Assembly (NCBI GenBank): GCA_960531495.1
Contig: OY482847.1
Location: 2,935,399-2,999,398, forward strand
Length of the DNA: 64,000 nucleotides
Source of the DNA: Zeus faber
Taxonomy: Eukaryota > Chordata > Actinopteri > Zeiformes > Zeidae
Reading direction: 5' to 3'
In this document: positions 51,178-62,160 of the stretch, in pieces
Layout: every line of letters begins with the position of its first letter
How positions within the stretch are numbered: position 1 is the stretch's first letter
Made by a program: the position numbers and the translations under genes
The notes under the pieces: model-generated
What the model was told of the DNA's origin: nothing
The model's input: the letters and a program-made list of their open reading frames with translations, nothing else
Database searches by the model: none

Positions 51178-51615
51178 GCGGCACGGTGGCGCAGTGCATT
51201 GCACTGCTGCCTCACATCAAGAAGGTCCTGGGTTCGATTCCCGCCTGGGGCGCTGTTGGCACCGTGCTCCGGCGGGTTATCTTCCAAAAAACAGGAGCCT
51301 TTCTGTGTGGAGTTTGCATGTTCTCCCCGTGTTCACATGGGGTTTCCTCCACCTCACGTCAGTAAGGACCCCCACCAAAAACATGCACCCATCATCGTCT
51401 GACCAGCGATGGACACTTATCACCTGGTCCCCGGGCGCGTCCACGTACGCTGCCCACTGCTCCTGGCTGTGTCCCCGGAGGAAGGACAAGCCAGGATGGG
51501 TCAAAAGCAGAGGAGCCATTTCACCGGCCACCATCAAGCATGTGCATGTGTGTGTGTGCAAGCATGTGTTGTGGAGTGTCGTGTGACAATTAAAGACTGT
51601 TTCTTTCTTCTTGTA
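51178..51615 (+). mobile_element. tRNA-derived SINE, full length, nested in the L2 LINE
   Basis: Starts GCGGCACGGTGGCGCAGTGC; A box TGGCGCAGTGC at 51187-51197 and B box GGTTCGATTCC at 51231-51241, correctly spaced for an internal RNA polymerase III promoter. The body is shared with copies at 577-819 and 26346-26798; tail TTTCTTTCTTCTTG. It lies opposite in orientation to the host LINE and separates its ORF1 from ORF2. Confidence 0.88.
51187..51241 (+). promoter_or_regulatory. Pol III internal promoter (A and B boxes) of the SINE
   Basis: TGGCGCAGTGC fits the A-box pattern and GGTTCGATTCC fits the B-box pattern, 33 nt apart, as in tRNA genes. Confidence 0.75.
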
Positions 51616-51639
51616 GAGCAGAGTGACAGTCATTAATGT

Positions 51640-52816
51640 CAGAGTGGATCAGACTCACCAAACATCGGAAGCGAACAGAAGATTTCAGTGTAAGTTCCAT
51701 GTTCAAGGCGAGGAGGCGTGATCCGTAAAAGTTTAGATGAACTCCATCATGTCTGAAGACGTTTGGACGGTTTAAGAAGGTGCCAATGTTGTCCACAAAC
51801 GGTACGTTGAGGGGGCAGCAGTATCCCTTGAGCCATGTGTGTAGCTGAGGGACACGCGTGCCCAGTGGGCCGGAGACAACGAACCGGCGGTCCGACTGTA
51901 GAAGACCGTCAATAAGCTTCGTAAAGTCTTCTTAAGTGTCTCCGATTGTTTGTTCCTGAGATCGTTGGTTCCGACGTGGATGAGAACAGTGGAGGCAGAC
52001 GGGTTTTGATCCAGCAGCTGTGGGATTCTGGAGTCTATATCCCGGACGAGAGCACCTGGGGAGCAGATGGTTTAAGCGGCAGGCAGGGTGATGGTCGAAT
52101 GGAGGAGCCGACAATGAGCATGGATGGAGGTCCGGCAGCAGAGGAGTTCCGAGGGACAGCAGCAGCAGCTGAGCCAGGTGAGCACCGTCCTCCCGAAGGC
52201 GGCGCAGGCAGGCGATCCAAGCCAGTGGCTGCGGGGCGGCCCCGACGGGCGGAGATCGCGCTGCGGGACCCGCCAGCAACTGGCTCGGTAGCGGAGGCCC
52301 GGGCAGGCGATGGATAGTCTGGCGGCAGTGGGAACGAGGCCGGCGGCGGTAGAGACCGTCTTCGTGCCCTCAATGCCACGGTGGACTGTGAGCAGGGCAT
52401 AGTCTCCGGCATAGAGCGGCGCAAGGAGCGCACGCAATGCCGGCCACGGCTTGCCGCCACGGTCCAAGGCTCAGGGGTGGAGCAGGTCCGGGACTTGGGC
52501 CAGGGCTCCTCTATCACAGCCGGTGGGCGTCAGATGGATCCGACTCACCCGCAGTGAGAATGGATCCGGGCCACGGGAGAGTGGAGTCTAAGTCCCGTCC
52601 GATCACACCGATGGACATGGAGCCGGAGATGTGCTTATCCTGAGCGCTAGCGATGGAGGTCAGACGCACAAACCGTTGATCCTTCTTCTTCACGTCCTCA
52701 CGCAGGCTGTGGATGTCCTCGAAGACCGACTTCTCTAGATCGCTGAGTCTGTCGACCAGGCGCAAACAGTTGCCACCGTCCGTGGAGGTAGGCATCGATG
52801 CCGGCATAGTTAGCAA
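51640..52816 (-). pseudogene. L2 LINE ORF1 with SGNH-esterase domain, broken
   Basis: The N-terminal frame (52514-52816) starts MLTMPASMPTS and holds a predicted helical, charged stretch ending QRFVRLTSIASAQDKHISGS. A second frame contains the esterase nucleophile block LIVGSSI (about 52120). A third contains HVGTNDLRNKQSETLKK (about 51930-51980, GxND block), and 51640-51796 has the DxxH block DGVHLN. Known: ORF1 proteins of CR1/L2-group LINEs can carry such esterases. At least two frameshifts. Confidence 0.8.
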
Positions 52817-53010
52817 TATGCTAGGCTAACAGGCTAGCTAGCGTTAGCCGAGCGCTAGCCGAGCCAGAGTCCACGTTCCAAAATCCGAAAAGACAGTTGA
52901 GGCGCGAGTCGGAGCCAGGGAAGAGGAGGAACATCACAGCACGAATGATCCCAATGATCCCAATGATCCGTCATCGAAGATCAGCTCGTTTTGAGAAGCG
53001 ATTCAACCAA

Positions 53011-53090
53011 GAAGCCAAACACGAAAGACGGCACCGGAAATAGGAGTGGTGGCTCTCACCGGAACCGGAAGTCCCGAACCGTCGCCATCG
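53011..53090 (+). repeat. Motif-bearing tandem repeat, right remnant
   Basis: CACGAAAGACGGCACCGGAAATAGGAGTGGTGGCTCTCACCGGAACCGGAAGTC resembles the units left of the L2 LINE, so the LINE inserted within this array. Confidence 0.75.
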
Positions 53091-53521
53091 CTTACCTTCA
53101 AATAGATATTTCATAAAAGACCAGGGAATCCCAAGTATATTTGTTACTTTTTAGCAGATAGATGGAATATTATCTAATATATATTGTGATTCTGATATAG
53201 TAATATATAATATAATATCATAATTACTCTGGATGTGTTGGAGGATTGTTAATTGTCAGTTTTAATGAGTTTTACTGCGACTCACAAGTCTCAAGAGAGG
53301 GGATGTGAGACCGCAATCTGGTGTCGGCTTGTGTGTGGTGAGACAGAGTCGGAGGGAGAGAGAGAGACAGACAGAGAGAGACAGACAGAGAGAGAGCAGA
53401 GGGAGGAGTGTTGCTTTGTTTGATGGGGTTCACCGGTGCAGGTTATGGCCTGAACAGAACCTGGAAGGAACAATGAACCTCTGTGTGCAATAACAACCTT
53501 CTTCCTTTGTCTCGAATTCCA

Positions 53522-53578
<57 letters not shown>
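53522..53578. repeat. (TAA)n microsatellite
   Basis: About 19 TAA units. Confidence 0.97.
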
Positions 53579-54796
53579 TCCAACACCAGCTCCAATATCA
53601 TAATCAGTTGGAGCTCTGAGCGGCACATTGAGGCTGAGCAAGGATTTAGAGAAAGATTTTGATTTATTTTGTTTCATTAGTTTCTTACTTGTACAGAAAA
53701 TGAAAAATGCAGAGAACAGCAGCGTCTCCTTCCCTCCAGACCGGGCGGCGCCACGTCCCGCACCGATTTTCCCGTGTTGTTATTTTGGATTTGTTCATCC
53801 TTGTTGGTTTCTTCTCGTATGAAAGGAACATGTTCAACCTCAGGGAGCGTCCCGCTCCACCGCGGATCAGAACGGTGGAGTCGTGGCGTCCCGTTCCCCG
53901 TCTCCAAACAGAACTAAGAATAACGATTGGACGGTCACATGACTTGGAGCGTTGGATCCGTGCTTCTTCTCTTGCACCGAAGTAGAACGAGCAGCGGCGC
54001 GTCTGTCGACATAATGCGAAGTTTAGAATCTTCCACCGACCGCTTCATGTACATTTAGATGCATCCAGGGGTCTGAGTATCCATGTATGTGTGAATGATT
54101 TATTTATTATTTATTTATATTTTATTTACTGACAAACAGTACCTCAGAGTTTAGAAAAGATTCTCATTTTTGCGTGAGTATGGCTAAAATGAGAATATTT
54201 TCCAAACTTCTTCCTTCTACCTTCCAACACACAGACTCTGTCAGTTGACATGAATCAAACTCAGAATATAAAGCCTCAGGAAACCCTGATCACAAAATGT
54301 GTACGTTCCCTCACCTCCTAAGATACTTCCTGCTTGGCTTTAATACATGCAAAAAAAAACACAAAACAAAAACAAGCATAGATGCTGTTTACGCAGTGCA
54401 ACACGCGATGGCGAGCGGAGACACGCCCACCAGCGCAGCGGGGCGGAGGGAACACCTGCTGGGACCCGGACGTGCATGCGGCACCGGAGACGTGAGGAGA
54501 TCTGGTGAGAACCGGCTTGTGAGACGTACCGGGAGACGGAAAGAAAAAAGGGAAATATCTGATCCAGATGCCGGAGCCACCATTTACCGGAAGAAAGAGA
54601 AATGTGCCGTACAGGACGCATCCGGGGAGCGGTGAGAACCGCCACACTGAGAGTTGCATGTGGTGAGATCCGTGGTGGAACGCACCCACCCTCAGGCTCT
54701 ACGTCTACGTTTGGATGAGCGGTGAGTGTGACCCAGCGTTGCCTCCAGTGCACCAGCACGGTAGCGCTGGACATTTACCGTCTTCGGTAAAAAAAA

Positions 54797-54930
54797 GCTG
54801 GAAACGTTCTTTATTTAGCGTTTGCAAAGAACACCGGAATTTAAGTATGAAAAGTGGACCCCGCCACCTACAAAGAGAAGAGCACATGCAGAATGCAAAA
54901 ACATCAAGTGGCTGTTTGTGATAGAGTGCC
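54797..54930 (+). repeat. Dispersed repeat pair, copy 1
   Basis: Shares GTGGACCCCGCCACC (GCGGACCCCGCCACC in the other copy), an AGAG..CACATGCAG segment, GGCTGTTT and a trailing T/A-rich end with 58820-58955. Confidence 0.6.
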
Positions 54931-55437
54931 AGCTGGGTGTCAAATATGAGATTTTTTTTTTTTTTAATAGTAATGTCACAGCCTAGCACTTCAAACACAT
55001 TTATCTATTTTTTTCGGGGGGTGGGTAATACCAGTGTTTAGAATAATAATGAACCAAAAAGCAGTGCACCCCTGCAGGACTTTGGCTGCGGCAGCCGACT
55101 GGTTCTTCCTGAGAGCTCCATCACCCGTAGTGGCCCGGGAACCATTTCACCCTGAATAGGCGCCAATTATGAGGCGACCTGCAGGGATTTCACGGTCTCA
55201 ACTTGACAAGAATCTTCTCCATCTCCAGCCTCCCCCCTTCCTCTCTCCCCTCTCTCCTCCCCTCTCTCCATCTCCTGAACAGGAGTACCTCAATCAAAAT
55301 AACAGCAGTGACAGAGCGAGAAGTGCGCTCGGCGCTCTCAACCCGCTTTGAATACAAAGCGCTCTCCGCTCACACAAAGCTTCTCTTCACCCCAATTATT
55401 TTATTATTTTCTGCTTTTTTTTCCCCAGACATCTCAC

Positions 55438-55549
55438 CTTGCAGCAGAGACGTTGCCGTGGTTACTGTTTCTGGCACACCATCCTTGCTGTAGATGGACT
55501 GCAGGAACTCAGGGACGCAGTCGTTTTCGTCTACAATCACCACGCGGAC
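55438..55549 (-). CDS. Cadherin exon B: EC linker DENDCVPEF and start of next repeat
   Basis: A 112-nt exon too short to stand out as an open frame; found by joining phases between exons A and C. The acceptor is ...CCCTCGTAG and the donor is CAAG/GTGAGA. It encodes VRVVIVDENDCVPEF, the calcium-binding end of one EC repeat, then LQSIYSKDGVPETVTTATSL, the start of the next, with one base (G) carried over to exon C (phase 1). The polypyrimidine stretch before the acceptor is the CCCTC-rich strand of a GGGA tandem repeat at 55556-55590, so the acceptor sits inside a simple repeat. Calling rests on motif plus exact phase match on both sides. Confidence 0.85.
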
Positions 55550-55555
55550 CTACGA

Positions 55556-55590
55556 GGGGGGAGGGAGGGAGGGAGGGAGGGAGGGAGAGA
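55556..55590. repeat. (GGGA)n microsatellite next to exon B
   Basis: GGGA units; gives the CCCT-rich polypyrimidine tract of the exon B acceptor on the minus strand. Confidence 0.9.
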
Positions 55591-55680
55591 GGGACAGACA
55601 AGAGAGGGAGATCGTTTGAACAACAGATGAACAGGAGGTGGGGGAGGAGAGAGAGAAACTGATTTCAGAGCAATTCAATA

Positions 55681-55772
55681 AACAGAAAAGCAAAAAAGTA
55701 GAAAAGTGGAAAAACAGAAAAACAGAAAAGTAGAAAAGTAGAAAAACAGAAAAGTAGAAAAGTAGAAAAGTA
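55681..55772. repeat. GAAAAGTA / GAAAAACA minisatellite
   Basis: About ten units of 9-10 bp, AGAAAAGTAGAAAAACAG. Confidence 0.9.
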
Positions 55773-56608
55773 GAGTGCAAAAGGAGAAGCAGGATGAAGC
55801 CGGGGCAGAAGACACCTTCCCAGAATCCTCCTGGTCTGGTTGTTGTGCGACAGGAAGGATCCTTCTCAGCACCTTGATGCTTCCTGCTCTTTATTCCTGT
55901 TTGCAGGTGACGTGCGGCCACCACAACAGTGGAACCATTACCAACCTTGTACCAAGGCCACAGAGAGCCCTGCAAAAGATGACGCCAAGCTCCACTCTAT
56001 TCATTAAGTGTGTGTGTGATCTCCAGGGGCCGTGGTTAGGTTTGCCATTTCGCCGCACCGAGTTCCAAATCTCTGCTGTAACCATTGAATGCTTTGAATA
56101 GTTTAATTAAAAGTTTGTAAGGCAGGTAGGACCGGTGGTTATTTTCCTTTTGAACATTCAGTGTCATTTAAGACATTGAACAGTTATTATTGATAAACTT
56201 ACCACTCTGCTGCAGGTTCTCAATGTATTTCAATGCAGATAAAGGTCAAATCTAACTGGAAGAGCAACGTCACATCTCATTTTAAATCATTGTCCCAGAA
56301 CATCCGGAGTTTGTTGGCGACAGCAGGTTGTCAGGAGGAACCAACGCAACTGTTCCTTGTCTCTCTTTATGCATGCAAATGGCATGGCGTGGAATCTCAC
56401 CGATTTTAACGTTTTGGGCAAATGAACCCTTCTGATTATATGGCAAAAATAAATAAAATATGACGTCCAGTTCATGGGAGAAACTTGAAACTTCAACTTG
56501 AATATTTCCATAACTCGGTGGCTTTTGAGTAAACAGTGCACGTGTCTCTTTTGTTGAATGGCTAAAAATACATGAGCAAATGGCACGGACAGGCAGGCAG
56601 GCCCCCCC

Positions 56609-56685
<77 letters not shown>
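56609..56685. repeat. (CA)n microsatellite
   Basis: About 37 CA units. Confidence 0.97.
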
Positions 56686-56952
56686 GTGGATCTGTGTAAA
56701 TACCACAGAGACGATGAGGACGGCCGGACAAGATGAAATTCTGTAATATCAGTTAATCCTTCAGCAAAGATCAGCTCCCAGCGTCTCGATGCCCCAAGGC
56801 GATGCCGCTTGTTTGTCTCCGTCCGTTCGGAAGCCTTGTCCTTTGTTTGTCGAGCTGGGAACATGCACATGCACGCTCACGTGCACGGACATGTACACAA
56901 ACACAAACACGCATGAACAGGCACAGGCTGATCTGCGTGAGAAGGCTGTTGT

Positions 56953-56989
<37 letters not shown>
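56953..56989. repeat. (TG)n microsatellite
   Basis: About 18 TG units. Confidence 0.97.
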
Positions 56990-56991
<2 letters not shown>

Positions 56992-57254
56992 ACGGCAAGA
57001 AACCAGTGAGAGAGAAATGTGTGAACTGTATATTGTACGGGCGTGTGTGACTGTGCAAGAACCAAGGAAGAAAAAGGGAGAATTGAATGAGAACTGAGAA
57101 GAAGTCAGCTGTGATAAAGCAATATGAGTTCAGACACACACACACACACACACACAGCAGCTGTATGCAGGAATCAGGCTAGTTAGGTAACTAATGGTGC
57201 TGCGGCGCAATCACTCCTTAAAGGAGAAAGTTGGAAACTACCTGCAAATTTAAG

Positions 57255-57308
<54 letters not shown>

Positions 57309-57311
57309 ACA

Positions 57312-57354
<43 letters not shown>

Positions 57355-57660
57355 ACACAGATACACCATGAGGACACACACATACCATGAGGACACACGC
57401 ATACACATACACATCATGAGGACACACACATGCATCATGAGGACAGACACATCATGAAGACACACACAATATGAGGGGACAGACATTGTGAGGACACACA
57501 AATACATAATGAGGACAGACACATCATGAGGACACCCACACTGTGAGGACACACACCATGAGTACACATGCACACAGACATCTTGAGGACACACACATAC
57601 ATCGTGAGGACATACACATCATGAGAACACACACACACACAAACACCATGGAAACACACA
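57255..57660. repeat. (CA)n and CATGAGGACACACA minisatellite
   Basis: (CA)n to about 57352 then about 17 diverged units of CATGAGGACACACACAT with variable CA filler. Confidence 0.93.
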
Positions 57661-58219
57661 CATCAGTTTCTCAGCCTGAATGTCTGGGCGGAGGAGACGA
57701 AGCGGCGTCGTTTGCATCTCGCTGCTATAAAACACTTTATTCAGGAAAGAAGAAAAAAATATAGCCAAGTAATAAATTACAAAGCTGCGGGAATTAGTTT
57801 AAATATTTAATGGGAACAGAGCACGGAGGGAAATGGGCTTTTCTGCGTCTGCAGGTAACAGCGGCCGACTTAGTTCCGTTGTTTTAAACATGGTCTACAG
57901 TGAAGCTGAAAGGAACACGAAGCGTTCAGACATAAAGCAGCTTTCACTCCCACAGTAACACTGAAAACACATTAAGTTCGACCAGGAATAAAAATGTAGA
58001 TTTTGAGGAGCGTGAGTGAGCGACAGAGTGAGAAATAAAGATATGAAATACCAATTCATGGTGTTTCAGCCGTACGGTGAAATAAATAAATCATTATATC
58101 ATGATACATTATTTTGTGAAATAAATGACGATTAAAAAAACATGAATTCAATTTCATTTCTGACTCACTCAATTAAAGGGTCTGAAATATTACAAGCATT
58201 TGATTTGATTGCATCTCTA

Positions 58220-58405
58220 ATTGTCTCCCTCCATCTCCCTTCCTCTCTTTCTCCATCTCTGCCTCCCTCCCTCCCTCCCCCTTCCCTCCCCTCCATCTCC
58301 CTCCCCAACTCCCCTCCACCCTCCCTCCCCTCCACTCCGCTCCCCAACTCTCTTTCCCTCCCCCCACCTCCCTCTCTCCCCTCCATCTCCCTCCATCTCC
58401 CTCCA
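58220..58405. repeat. CT-rich low-complexity block
   Basis: CTCCCTCCATCTC-type units. Confidence 0.9.
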
Positions 58406-58819
58406 CAGCGTTAGCTTGTGGACGCCGGCCGTTAATCATCCTTTCTTCCTCCTCCAGGTCAGCAGTGTTTGCTGCTGCTGCAGTGAGGTGTCGCCCGGTG
58501 TTCCAGGGAACACCGTACCTGGGGGTGGTGGGTGGAGGGTGGAGGGGGGGTGGAGACCATGACCCCACTTGGGCCGACGAGAGCGTGCGCTGGCAAACCA
58601 TCTGCGTCAGGTTAACTGACCCCTTATTTATTTCTCAAATGGATCTCGTATTTCAGTTGACATTATTTACAGATGTTATTACTTCAGTGTCATTGGGTCT
58701 TCATGTTGGAACTGCACCCTCCAGGTTCACCCTCGTCTTCGCTTTAAGACCTCACTCCACTTTCTGAAAAGGTAGTTTTCTTCTGCTTTATGTGGTTGGT
58801 TTGTTTTATTCTTGGACAC

Positions 58820-58955
58820 TTGGTGGGGAAATAGAAAGTTGCCGCTACAGCAGGTTCGCTGCAGTGGCGGACCCCGCCACCAACAATGGAAAGAGTATAT
58901 AGAGGAACACATGCAGGAGACAAATACGTTGAACGGCTGTTTACAATAAAGTACC
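58820..58955 (+). repeat. Dispersed repeat pair, copy 2
   Basis: Diverged partner of 54797-54930. Confidence 0.6.
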
Positions 58956-59942
58956 ATCGAAGAGAGTTAAAATAAAGGATTTTCTTTAGAAAATAAGCTG
59001 AGCATGAAAACAAAATACAGCAAGGACAAGCAGGTTTTCTCATCCCTCCTTGGACAAGACAACAACAACAAAAACGGGACAGAAACGATGGTCTTCATTG
59101 TCAGTCTTCTCCTCCTATCTCACTCCACCGTTTTTCCTTGTTTTGTATTAAAAAGCACTTTTCACTCCGTTTCCCCCAGTACCACTTTATCTCTCCATCT
59201 CTCTTTTCGGCGTTTCTAACTGGCTCTCCGTCGGCGCCGCGCCGTGTTCCCTCGCTCGCCTTCCTCCACCGTGTCAGCGTTATGGATGGTATCCGGGAGC
59301 GGCAGCACCGTGGACAAGACGGATCTCCCGTTCGGGGGACACGTGATCCGAGAGGATGTGTTTTCGCCCGAGGACACGGGAGCGGCGCTTTGACACCGGC
59401 GGCTAATGGGGGCTTCTCCGTCGCCCCGGGCGGGTGCGGCTACACCGGGTCCCCGGAGCAGGTGGAGCAGTCAGACATGACACCGCCGTCATGATGTCTT
59501 CTTATTGTCTCGCAAGCGTTTCTCACACTGTCGCCTGCACCGGGTGTCGCCAAGGATCAGCCCTGAATTCACCAGCTTTTATTTTCAGGTCGGCTGTGAT
59601 GACCTTCAGAGTTTAAAATCTGTTTGTTGTTCAGCGGGTTGTGACCGAGGCAGCTTCACCTCAGAGAAGTATTTCCTTTAAGTAAAAACACGGTAGTTGT
59701 GCAAAGAACAAGAGCTGGATGGAGGAACGTTGTTTGAGAACGGAAGGAGAGATGTGACCAAAATAAAGATAAAAGCGTGAAAAAGTGTGACGACACGGAA
59801 ATGTTAATGATGTTCTTTAGATGTTCAGTATATTTTAGGTGTTTAAATCCAAAATCTACTCAGGAAAGTACAATTTCTTCCTTCAAAGGATGACATTAAG
59901 TAGATAAAGCTGCACAAATATAATCAGGTACGACACACCTTG

Positions 59943-59943
59943 T

Positions 59944-60016
<73 letters not shown>
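59943..60016. repeat. (CA)n microsatellite abutting exon A
   Basis: About 36 CA units; in the transcript it is (GU)n starting within the exon A donor (GTGAGTGTGTG). Confidence 0.97.
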
Positions 60017-60019
<3 letters not shown>

Positions 60020-60224
60020 CTCGGCAGCGCTGCTCATGCTGTCCAGCCCCTCGCTGGCTCGGACCAGCAGCAGGTAGCGATGCTGGTCGCTCTCGTAGTC
60101 GATGGACCTTGTCAGACTTATTTCGCCAGTTTCTGCCAAAATGGAGAAGAGGCTGCTGGGATTGATGAGGAGGCTGTAGCTGATTGGCTCTTTCTGGAAG
60201 GATACGGCGGGCGTGACCAGGAAG
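60020..60224 (-). CDS. Cadherin exon A: second half of an EC repeat
   Basis: First exon of the gene seen in the window, 205 nt. It opens after an AG acceptor (TCTCCTGCAG) with the last base of a split codon (phase 2) and ends GCCGAG before the donor GTGAGT (phase 0). It encodes 68 residues with the usual C-terminal half of a cadherin repeat: the strand ISYSL, the F-S-I-L segment, TGEISL, the IDYES calcium motif and the YLLLVRASE strand. The frame continues exactly into exon B. The donor GTGAGT runs directly into a (TG)n tract in the transcript (positions 60013 down to 59945). The exon further upstream lies beyond 64000 or was not recognised; the sequence between 60225 and 64000 shows no other cadherin-like exon. 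Confidence 0.85.
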
Positions 60225-61391
60225 CTGCAGGAGACGATGAGAGAACGAGGATGTGAGCTGGAGCTGAAGAGATGGACTCTACAGGACGGGCTGATAACAT
60301 TGAGCCTCATTCACAAAAGGTTTCTTCAAATTCTAAAAATGGAAAACAAACGTGAATGTCAGTTGTTGGTGAACTGGATGCATGTTGGTGTTGATCTGCT
60401 CGGATTAAGGCCCTGACTTGATTACTGAAGAGGAACATAGAATCACAAACACATCTATGCAGTGGCTGAATAAAACTGTCTGCTGTTTGAGACCCTGTTC
60501 AGGAAAGAAACAATCATTATGAATGTCGCCATCTTTCGGAAACCTCCGTAAGAAGCTGCACATTTTCTGAATGAGGCCGAATGACTTTGTTTCCCCACAA
60601 ATGTATGTTCTTCATGCTTTTAGTTTGTGCATGCGGACAGTGTTCAGGTCACAGTGTCCATTGCCTCATGTGCATCAACACAGCTGCCAGCAGGTTCATC
60701 TAGAAACATGTTCACCTATGCAAGGAAATCAATAAACTGGTAATTATAAGCTCCATGTAAACACCTATAATCAATAATGTCTGAACCACAATGAGGCTAA
60801 TGACTTACATATGAATGTGCATGTAAAGTCGTTTAGAAAGACGGTCGTTTACACTTCAACAGTTAAGATCAAGGATGGCAAAGGTACAGCTTGAGTATCT
60901 TACCGTACAGTCTGGGTGGATTCGTGGCTTGATGAGAAGTTTTTGTTTTTTTTCATGAATTAAGTGTTTTCTGTGTGAAATTCAGTCTCCCTTACTGTTC
61001 CTCTACAAGGGCAGATTAACATGGCTTGCACTCATGTGCAGACCATCTCGAGGAGCTGGAGCTCAATCATCTTGATTGGTTGATTGATAAGAAGATTAGA
61101 GGTGAAGGAGCAGGCTGTGTAGGTACCTGAGAGCATGAGCTCGGATCTATAACCACAGCTTCAAAAGTAATCCACACCCTGCCGCCTAAGACCAGCTTAG
61201 CACCTTTAGTTGAGAGTGAAAATGGAAATCTAGGAGCACGCTGTGATCTCGCGGAGCATGCTGTAATCTCGCAGGAAGACGGAAGCGGTAGTGAGTAGTA
61301 AGAAGAGATCCAACAAGGCTGCGCCCTGCTACACTAAGTAACACACCGGCAGCTCCATCTCAGACAAGATAACAAAGAAAATTACAAATTA

Positions 61392-61433
<42 letters not shown>

Positions 61434-61449
61434 AAAGGGAACACTGCGT
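60225..61449. other. Intronic sequence upstream of exon A, no element recognised
   Basis: About 1.2 kb without coding signal; a short (AT)n tract at 61387-61427 marks the start of the LINE region. Confidence 0.6.
61387..61427. repeat. (AT)n microsatellite
   Basis: About 17 AT units. Confidence 0.95.
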
Positions 61450-62160
61450 GAAATTAAAGTGGAGGACCTCGAGGATTATATCGATTTTTTTTATAACGAA
61501 TATGTGATGGAAGACGACCAGGCAGCAATAAAAACAGACTAATAATCTTTAGGTCTTGCAAAAGAGAAGTAATTACTCTCCTGGAACACATTTTTGAAAA
61601 CAACTTGCTTATATCCTTCCCAACCTTAACCCAAAGGTATAATATCGGTGGTAAATTACAGCAGTCTCTAAAAGTTAAAATCAGATTGACGAACAACATC
61701 CTACAACCACCTCAAATAATTGAACATCTCACTCATACCGGTCACTTGAAAAATCCCTTTTCCACAATATACAAACTTCTATTAAAAACAGACGACACCT
61801 TATCTTTACCTACAATGGACCTTGCTGTTCCCACCGATATCAACCTGTGGAAGCAGGTTGATATCGAAACATCTTTTCTATGACCCGCCAAACCTTCAAA
61901 ATGCAACTCATCCAATAAAAGATCTTGCACAGAGCTCATATCATGGAACACAAAATGTTCAAAATGGGTTTTGTTGATGAAGATATTTGCTCTCACTGTT
62001 CCCTTAATACCAGAGATGACTACTTTCATGCCATCTGGCTCTGCCCACCTATCTCCCCGACTGTATGTCTTCTCGGTGACCTCTCCTCAGTCGACCCATT
62101 ACTGAAACACCACCAACTCATTTTGATCGCCTTAACAATTGCCATTTCTCTCTTGGAAAA
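61450..62160 (+). mobile_element. L1-like LINE ORF2 C-terminal fragment
   Basis: The plus strand reads FPTLTQRYNIGGKLQQSLKV, then in another frame LHRAHIMEHKMFKMGFVDED and ICSHCSLNTRDDYFHAIWLC. The C..C..H..C arrangement (CSHC...YFHAIWLC) is the zinc-knuckle-like C-terminal domain of vertebrate L1/Tx1 ORF2. Frames change near 61890. No polyA tail before the next element. Confidence 0.7.

Larger units (their letters stand above)
48335..53010 (-). mobile_element. L2-type LINE, near full length, with esterase ORF1
   Basis: In transcript order on the minus strand: ORF1 from about 52816 with a coiled-coil-like segment (LSDLEKSVFEDIHSLREDV); then an SGNH/GDSL-esterase-like domain with LIVGSSI, VLIHVGTNDLRNKQSE and RHDGVHLNFYGSRLL; then ORF2 endonuclease from about 51050 (LNVKSQTNKS, RADQRGDG, IISGDFNIHVD, ISDHCC); then RT (YQSGFRPHYSTKTA, LLLLDLSAAFDTVDH, CGVPQGPILGPLFF, NYADDSQLY, LQLNKDKTEIL) and the C-terminus (LRSLHWLPIKTRID). 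Stops and frameshifts are present in every part. The 5' and 3' limits are approximate. A SINE is inserted between ORF1 and ORF2. Confidence 0.92.
40304..55437. other. Intron between exons B and C
   Basis: The largest intron, 15.1 kb. From 40304 to 42040 it has a GA-rich patch (about 40305-40560) and unique-looking sequence. From 42049 to 53090 it is minisatellite plus a nest of transposable elements described separately. From 53090 to 55437 it has a TAA repeat (53522-53578), a CpG-containing stretch (about 54410-54640) without recognisable coding, and one copy of a dispersed repeat (54797-54930). No host exon is needed: exons B and C join in phase. Confidence 0.7.
55550..60019. other. Intron between exons A and B
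   Basis: A 4.5-kb intron. Contents: GGGA repeat (55556-55590), GAAAAGTA minisatellite (55681-55772), (CA)n (56609-56685), (TG)n (56953-56989), (CA)n (57255-57352), a GAGGACACACACAT minisatellite (57353-57660), a CT-rich block (58220-58405), dispersed repeat copy 2 (58820-58955), a CpG-rich stretch (59225-59480) and (CA)n abutting exon A (59943-60016). Confidence 0.65.

Noticed and set aside
51187-51241. A functional tRNA gene
   Set aside because: A and B boxes are present but the sequence does not form a tRNA cloverleaf and continues into a SINE body.
59138-59494. 118-codon plus-strand frame in CpG-rich sequence as a coding exon
   Set aside because: No recognisable family, no supporting splice sites assigned, and opposite in strand to the host gene; kept only as a low-interest observation.
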